Positions 59,460 through 64,000 of a stretch of DNA of 64,000 bases are shown in pieces. Below the pieces are notes generated by a model. That model ran no database searches. It worked only from the letters and a program-made list of their open reading frames with translations, and was not told the origin of the DNA. The stretch covers positions 8,387,501-8,451,500 of the forward strand of contig JAIVEN010000016.1 in assembly GCA_026686845.1 (NCBI GenBank). Reading direction: 5' to 3'. The position numbers were made by a program, and so were the translations under genes. How positions within the stretch are numbered: position 1 is the first letter of the stretch; each line of letters opens with the position of its first letter. The stretch comes from Adenanthera pavonina. Its lineage: Eukaryota; Streptophyta; Magnoliopsida; Fabales; Fabaceae.

Positions 59460-60385
59460 TGTATATGTCGGTGACCGAGCATGCGATAAGCTCGGTGATG
59501 GTACAAGAGATAGGCAGGCAGCAGATATCGGTATATTTCATCAGCCGAATACTGCACGACACAGAGACGAGGTATCAGATTATTGAAAAGTTGGCTTTGG
59601 CTCTGGTTACATCGGCAAGAAGGTTGCGACCTTATTTCCAAAGTCACGAGGTTGTTGTGAAAACCGACCACCCTGTAAAGCAAGTCCTGAGGAAACCCGA
59701 ATTAGCCGGATGAATGATCTCGTGGTCGGTCGAGTTGTCAGAGTTCGGTATAAGATACGAGCCTCGAGGACCAATTAAGGCGCAATGTCTGTCTGATTTT
59801 GTCGCCGAGCTTACCCCACCCGCCGATTCCAAAGACGGGGCCCAATGGATACTTTACGTAGATGGCTCCTCCAACACTAAAGGGAGCGGAGCGGGAATCA
59901 TTTTGGAAGGTCCCGGTGGATTAATTTTGGAACAGTCTCTTAAAATTGATTTCCCAGTTACAAACAACCAGGCCGAGTACGAAGCTCTCATTGCCGGGTT
60001 AAAACTAGCTAGAGAAATGGGAGTGAGACAAGTCAGGTGTCGGAGTGACTCACAGTTGGTTTCTGAACAAGTCTCGGGGGCTTACCAGGCCAAAGATCCA
60101 CAGCTGGCAAGGTACTTGGACAAGGTAAAACGATTGACTGAATGCTTTGGAGAATTTACGATTGAGCACATTCCAAGAGAAGGGAACTCCCGAGCTGACC
60201 TGCTATCCAGACTGGCTAATGTCAAAAAGCTCGGGCAACATGAGATGATCATCAGGGAAATAATACATCAGCCCAGTGTCGATTTTTATGAGGTTATGGT
60301 CGGAGGCAACCCGGACCGGGACTGGACAACCCAGCTAATGCCTCAGATCCTTGATTTGAACTCATGGTGGTTTGGAAAAATATAG
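59460..60385 (+). pseudogene. gypsy RT tail and RNase H; integrase absent
   Basis: EHAISSVMVQEIGRQQ and RRLRPYFQSHEVVVKTDHP are the RT-linked RNase H, broken by TGA at 59711. A second, plant-type RNase H fold follows (ILYVDGSSNTKGSGAGI, NNQAEYEALIAGLKLA, RSDSQLVSEQ), keeping the D, E and D catalytic positions. Coding similarity ends near 60360, just where elements of this group would continue toward integrase. The next 450 bp are non-coding, so integrase was lost by deletion. Confidence 0.88.
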
Positions 60386-60841
60386 AATGGTGCGTAGAAC
60401 TTGAGAAAAGGGGAAAAAATAGAAGAGGGCGTACCTGGAAAAATGACGAAAGGGGCAAGGAAAAGGAGGCCAAAGACGACGAAGAGATTCAGAGGGAATG
60501 AAAAGCAAATGTAGTAAAAGGATGAGCACCCAAGCCCTACACGTATATAGTGAAAACTCCTTCTCGAAAACGAGCAAATTAATCATGACTTTAGGGAGCC
60601 AATCGTCACCATTGGGGAACGTGCTTCGGCTGATGAAAAGACGCAGCATTAAATAACGTTGCACGCAGCCGTACGTGTAAGCACATTACTGTTTCAGAAA
60701 CCGAAACGTCAAAGAGCCTCTGGAAAGGTTCTGGAATCCCTAGGGGACTGAAACGATTCAAATTCCAAAAAACCAGTCTTTAGTCGGTCACGTGATTCAG
60801 AGCCCTCTCGTCCAAATTGGACTCGAGGCTCGGGGGGCTAG
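60386..60841 (+). other. 3' untranslated part of the gypsy element, with PPT
   Basis: The stretch is non-coding on the plus strand. It ends in a G-rich polypurine-like tract (ggctcggggggctag) immediately before the 3' LTR. A minus-strand open frame of about 100 codons covers 60362-60664. Antisense frames are known in some Tat-group elements, but this one is rich in Phe, Leu and Pro and may be chance. Confidence 0.6.
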
Positions 60842-61365
60842 TGTGCGGGCCGAAATGAGCATGCCGAGATTACAAGTCCGAGGTGGACGGACGTACTTTT
60901 GAAGCCTCACTTTCCGGGCTCATATACACCGAGCTATAATTCGGAGGTTGAGCTTAAGCGCAACGAGCCGAGTAATACATCGGTTATCGAACGATAGGGC
61001 CGAGTGATCGTATGGCCAAATGATCGTCCAACTGAATAACATCTCGACCATATGGCCGACTACGGGTTTCTCCACAAAAACTGTATTGCCCCAAAAACAC
61101 CCGGCTACGAGTAACAATTATGGGATCGTAGCAGTTACGGAATCATAACTGTTAGACGAAAAATCAGGGATCATGCGAAAAAAGTACGATACTCCATAAT
61201 GATCATTTATGAAATATCCCGATAAATTAGGGATTACATGGAGAAGATGGTAAAACCTTAACGGTCAGAAGAGAGTCAATAAAAAATGGAGGAGGGATAA
61301 GCAGAAGGCAAGATTGCACCGCACACGGACCAGGTGGAATAGTCTCTCGGCCTTTTGACAGAACA
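60842..61365 (+). repeat. 3' LTR of the gypsy element
   Basis: TGTGCGGGCC start, TTGACAGAACA end, followed by the target duplication AAGAC. 524 bp. Confidence 0.96.
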
Positions 61366-62356
61366 AAGACCTCCAACGTATATGGAGCTTTCGTCGTCAA
61401 TCGTCAACGTGCCCAATCTTCACCCTTCTCTTTCACTTCGTCTTCACCTTCCTACTCCTCGATCACTTCTTGCTCCTCTTTACTTGTCCTCCAATTCCCA
61501 CCTAAACATTTCTTTTAAAATCTATTTACTATTTTTTAAAACAAAACTAAATTTTAAAATGTTACAAATGCGTAAAATTAAAACATACTCTATGTCTCTA
61601 TCTATAAGCAATCATGAGGCAATTCTACGGAAAATCACACATGTTATCTTGTTTTCCTAATATATACAACTTAGTATGAGTAAGTTATCATCATAGTATT
61701 GAGAAGAAGATTAGTGTAATTTTGTTTAGAATCATATTCGATGGGAAAAGTTTCCCTACTTTTATTTTATACACAAAATTTAAATTCAAGATAAAAATCA
61801 ACATATTTTTATTAAACCTAATTATTATATTCAGGCAAAAAAATAACTTTAATGAGTTGTAACATTAATTCATATATTGATAATAGTATTACTATGCCTT
61901 TCAATTTGTTGTTTGTCTATCTATTATTTTATTCACTTAATAGACACCTTTATGAAAGATTATAAACTTTGAAATAATTACCTAGAACTCTCTCTTTTTT
62001 TTCCAAATTATAATATGTTGTTACCGGAAAAGAACATGAAAATAAAAAAGCGAAAATTTTCAAAGAGACGCCGCAAGAATGAAAGCGTTCAGCGCTTTAC
62101 CATAATCCGATTAGCGTGAATAGACAATTGTAGATCCGGCCCAATATTAGCGTCTCATTCGGCCCATTGCATTTTATGGTCTTGACTTTTGACACAGAAA
62201 TTAAAAGAATGAAAATAGCTGCAATTGTTAATTTCTTATGTAACGACAAGACATGTTTATGACAGCCTTGGGGTTATTGAGTTCTCACCAAATCCATAAA
62301 CAAAATCATCGGTCACTAACTAAGGAAAAAGGACGCGGACCCAAAATTTGTTAGAA
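61366..62356 (-). pseudogene. duplicated RRM exon 1 5' part and upstream region
   Basis: Homology with 27010-27697 and then 29153-29460 runs continuously, without the 1.45-kb MULE that separates those two blocks at the source. The exon part covers the first residues of the RRM protein. The base triplet matching its start codon reads TTG on the minus strand (61405-61407) instead of ATG, so the fragment cannot start translation there. Only exon 1 and upstream sequence are present; exons 2-9 are absent. With 55651-55721 it formed one segment before the gypsy insertion. Confidence 0.9.
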
Positions 62357-62599
62357 AATGTTTGCACTTAAGTCTCAGAATGAATATGACCCAAAAGCTC
62401 TCTCTTCTGACTCTGCCTGGAGACAAGATTTGATTGGTTGGGATCTATTAGATAGCAGCTAAGCTCAAGAAGAGACCAGGATGACCAATTCAAAATGCGG
62501 TCAATAATAGAAACTCTCATCTTTTAGATAAATAGTAAGGAATTTGATTTTTAATCTTTATTCTCTATTTGGAATTTAAAAAAAAAATAAGAAAGAATC
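62357..62599. other. no gene seen
   Basis: Unassigned flank between the duplicated block and a MITE. Confidence 0.35.
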
Positions 62600-62983
62600 T
62601 AGGGATTGTTTGACAACTGTTTTTAAAATAATTTTTTTTATTTTTAAAGGTAGAAAAATAAAAAAAAACTTATTTGATAAATCTATTTTTCATGAAATAT
62701 TTTGAAAAACAGAAAAATAAAATAATAGAAAACTCAGAATATCTGTAAAGTATTTTATATTTTTATTCTGAAAAATACAAGAAAAGATGAAAAATGCTCA
62801 CTTCATTAATGATAAAATTATAAATTTTGAATAACTCATCTAACACTTATTAGTTATGATATTTAGAACAATTATTTAAACATTTTTTTTATTTTTCTTG
62901 TTTCCAAAACTTGTTCTTGAAAATAACTTTGTAAAACTGTTTTAAGAATAATAAAATAAAAAATACTGTCAAATAAGCCCCTA
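62600..62983. mobile_element. hAT-like MITE, inverted pair member 1
   Basis: Ends TAGGGATTGTTTGACA (left) and TAGGGGCTTATTTGACAG (right, reverse complement). Internal sequence (aaaattataaattttgaata) is shared, inverted, with the element at 63120-63490. Confidence 0.72.
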
Positions 62984-63119
62984 GATACTCTCTTCTCTAA
63001 ATCCCTCTCTATTTTTTTTCTTAGTATTCCACTTCTCCTATTTTCCCCTTATTCCAAACAAAACTTTAAGTATGGAGTAGACGAATATACCCTTTTACCT
63101 TTCATATTTTGTAGAAGAT

Positions 63120-63490
63120 TAGGGACCTGTTTGACTGTATTTTTTATTTTATTGTTCTCAAAATAATTTTATAAAACTATTTTTGAAAACAAGAAAATAG
63201 AAAAATCTGTTTGAATAATTGTTATCAAAATTATAACTAATAAGTGTTAAATGAGTTATTCAAAATTTATAATTTTACTATTAATGAGGTGTGTATTTTT
63301 CACCATTTTTTTGTGTTTTCCAAAGAAAAAAACTACAAAACACCTTAAAAATATTCTAAATTTTCTGTTCATTTATTTCTCTATTTTCTAGGACATTTTA
63401 TAAAAAATAAATTTATCAAACAAGTTTTTTTATTTTTCTATTTTTAAAAACAAAAAAACTATTTTAAAAATAACTGTGAAACATGACATA
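63120..63490. mobile_element. hAT-like MITE, inverted pair member 2
   Basis: It starts TAGGGACCTGTTTGACTGTA. Its reverse complement matches 62600-62983 along its length (aattataaattttgaataac, acacttattagttata). The right terminus is decayed, so its end is approximate. Confidence 0.7.
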
Positions 63491-64000
63491 ATTCTAATTT
63501 TCGGTGGGAGATACTCAAGCCAAACCGAAAAAAGAGACCGTGATGAATTCTAATTGTCGGTGTCCATCTGTTTCAAATCATAATCATCTCAACTTTGAAA
63601 CAATATAACGTTAAAAAGTAATTGTCTCGCTGCAGCAAAAAGACACAAATGCAGCGTGAACTTAAGATTTCTTGTTGAAAAATCATGAATGCTCTTCCTG
63701 TCTGTGATGTGGTATGTAAATTTGATTTAACGGTTAGTACATGAATTAACCCCAAAAATGAATTACCATCTTCTCACAAATCCTTTCTCATTTCACATTG
63801 AATTTCACCCTCCACTTCTCAATCTTTGGATAATTCATTAAGTCATATTGCAAGTTTTTTCTTTATCATATCGAGACATATATCAGTTTTAAAATATAAA
63901 AAAAAATCTAATAAGTCATAGTATTTATAAATCATTATGAACAATTAGGTTAGTTTCTTTTTATATAATTTATTTATTATTTACGAGTGGCATGAATAGT
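63491..64000. other. AT-rich DNA to the window end, no gene seen
   Basis: Short frames only; nothing recognised on either strand. Confidence 0.35.

Larger units (their letters stand above)
55722..61365 (+). mobile_element. Ty3/gypsy (Tat-like) LTR retrotransposon lacking integrase
   Basis: This is a complete outline: 5' LTR 55722-56245, primer site, gag, protease, RT, RNase H, 3' leader, polypurine tract, 3' LTR 60842-61365, and a perfect 5-bp target duplication AAGAC at 55717-55721 and 61366-61370. Both LTRs are 524 bp (TGTGCGGGCC...AGAACA or GGAACA) and differ at 14 positions by my count (11 transitions, 3 transversions), about 2.7%. No integrase motif exists between RNase H and the 3' LTR, so this copy cannot move by itself. 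The coding region has six in-frame stops and two single-base frameshifts. The primer site and the protease/RT look place it in the Tat group. Confidence 0.96.

Noticed and set aside
1..64000. CRISPR arrays, prophage, toxin systems or biosynthetic gene clusters
   Set aside because: Nothing in the sequence fits; the window is a plant nuclear region and its regular repeats are minisatellites, tandem duplications or transposons.

Overview
This is a stretch of nuclear DNA from a flowering plant, most likely a eudicot. Genes have short GT-AG introns, intergenic DNA is very AT-rich, and plant-only families are present: a PLS-class PPR editing factor, a GARP/MYB-like HHO factor and an LRR receptor-like pseudokinase. 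I cannot name the species.

Layout. 57-724 (+) is the 3' exon of an LRR-RLK gene cut by the window edge. 725-5.5 kb is intergenic with a hAT-type MITE. 5.57-6.34 kb (-) has two exon-like pieces of an unrecognised gene. 6527-9127 (-) is an intronless CRR21-like PPR gene. 9.1-17.8 kb is intergenic, with a perfect tandem triplication of about 240 bp. 17825-20086 (+) is a complete four-exon HHO5-like transcription factor gene. 23412-27069 (-) is a complete nine-exon gene for an RRM plus coiled-coil protein, with a 100-bp tandem repeat in its third intron. No protein gene is intact beyond 27.1 kb.

27.1-64 kb is a transposon graveyard with readable nesting. A Mutator-like non-autonomous element (27698-29143) lies upstream of the RRM gene, and its empty site survives in a second copy of that region near 62 kb. 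A Ty1/copia relic (29.7-34 kb) has a hAT-type insertion in gag. Three members of one long-LTR family lie at 34-38 kb, 45.4-51 kb and nested inside the latter. An old gypsy-like LTR lies at 42-44 kb and an inverted minisatellite at 52.9-53.5 kb. A Ty3/gypsy Tat-like element (55722-61365) has 524-bp LTRs and target-site duplication AAGAC but no integrase. It sits inside a duplicated fragment of the RRM gene's first exon and upstream DNA.

The intact genes belong to unrelated processes (receptor signalling, chloroplast RNA editing, transcription, RNA binding); nothing suggests a cluster or pathway. I found no CRISPR, phage, toxin or otherwise new gene system. The unusual content is structural: nested insertions, an exon duplication broken by a retrotransposon, and two tandem-repeat structures.
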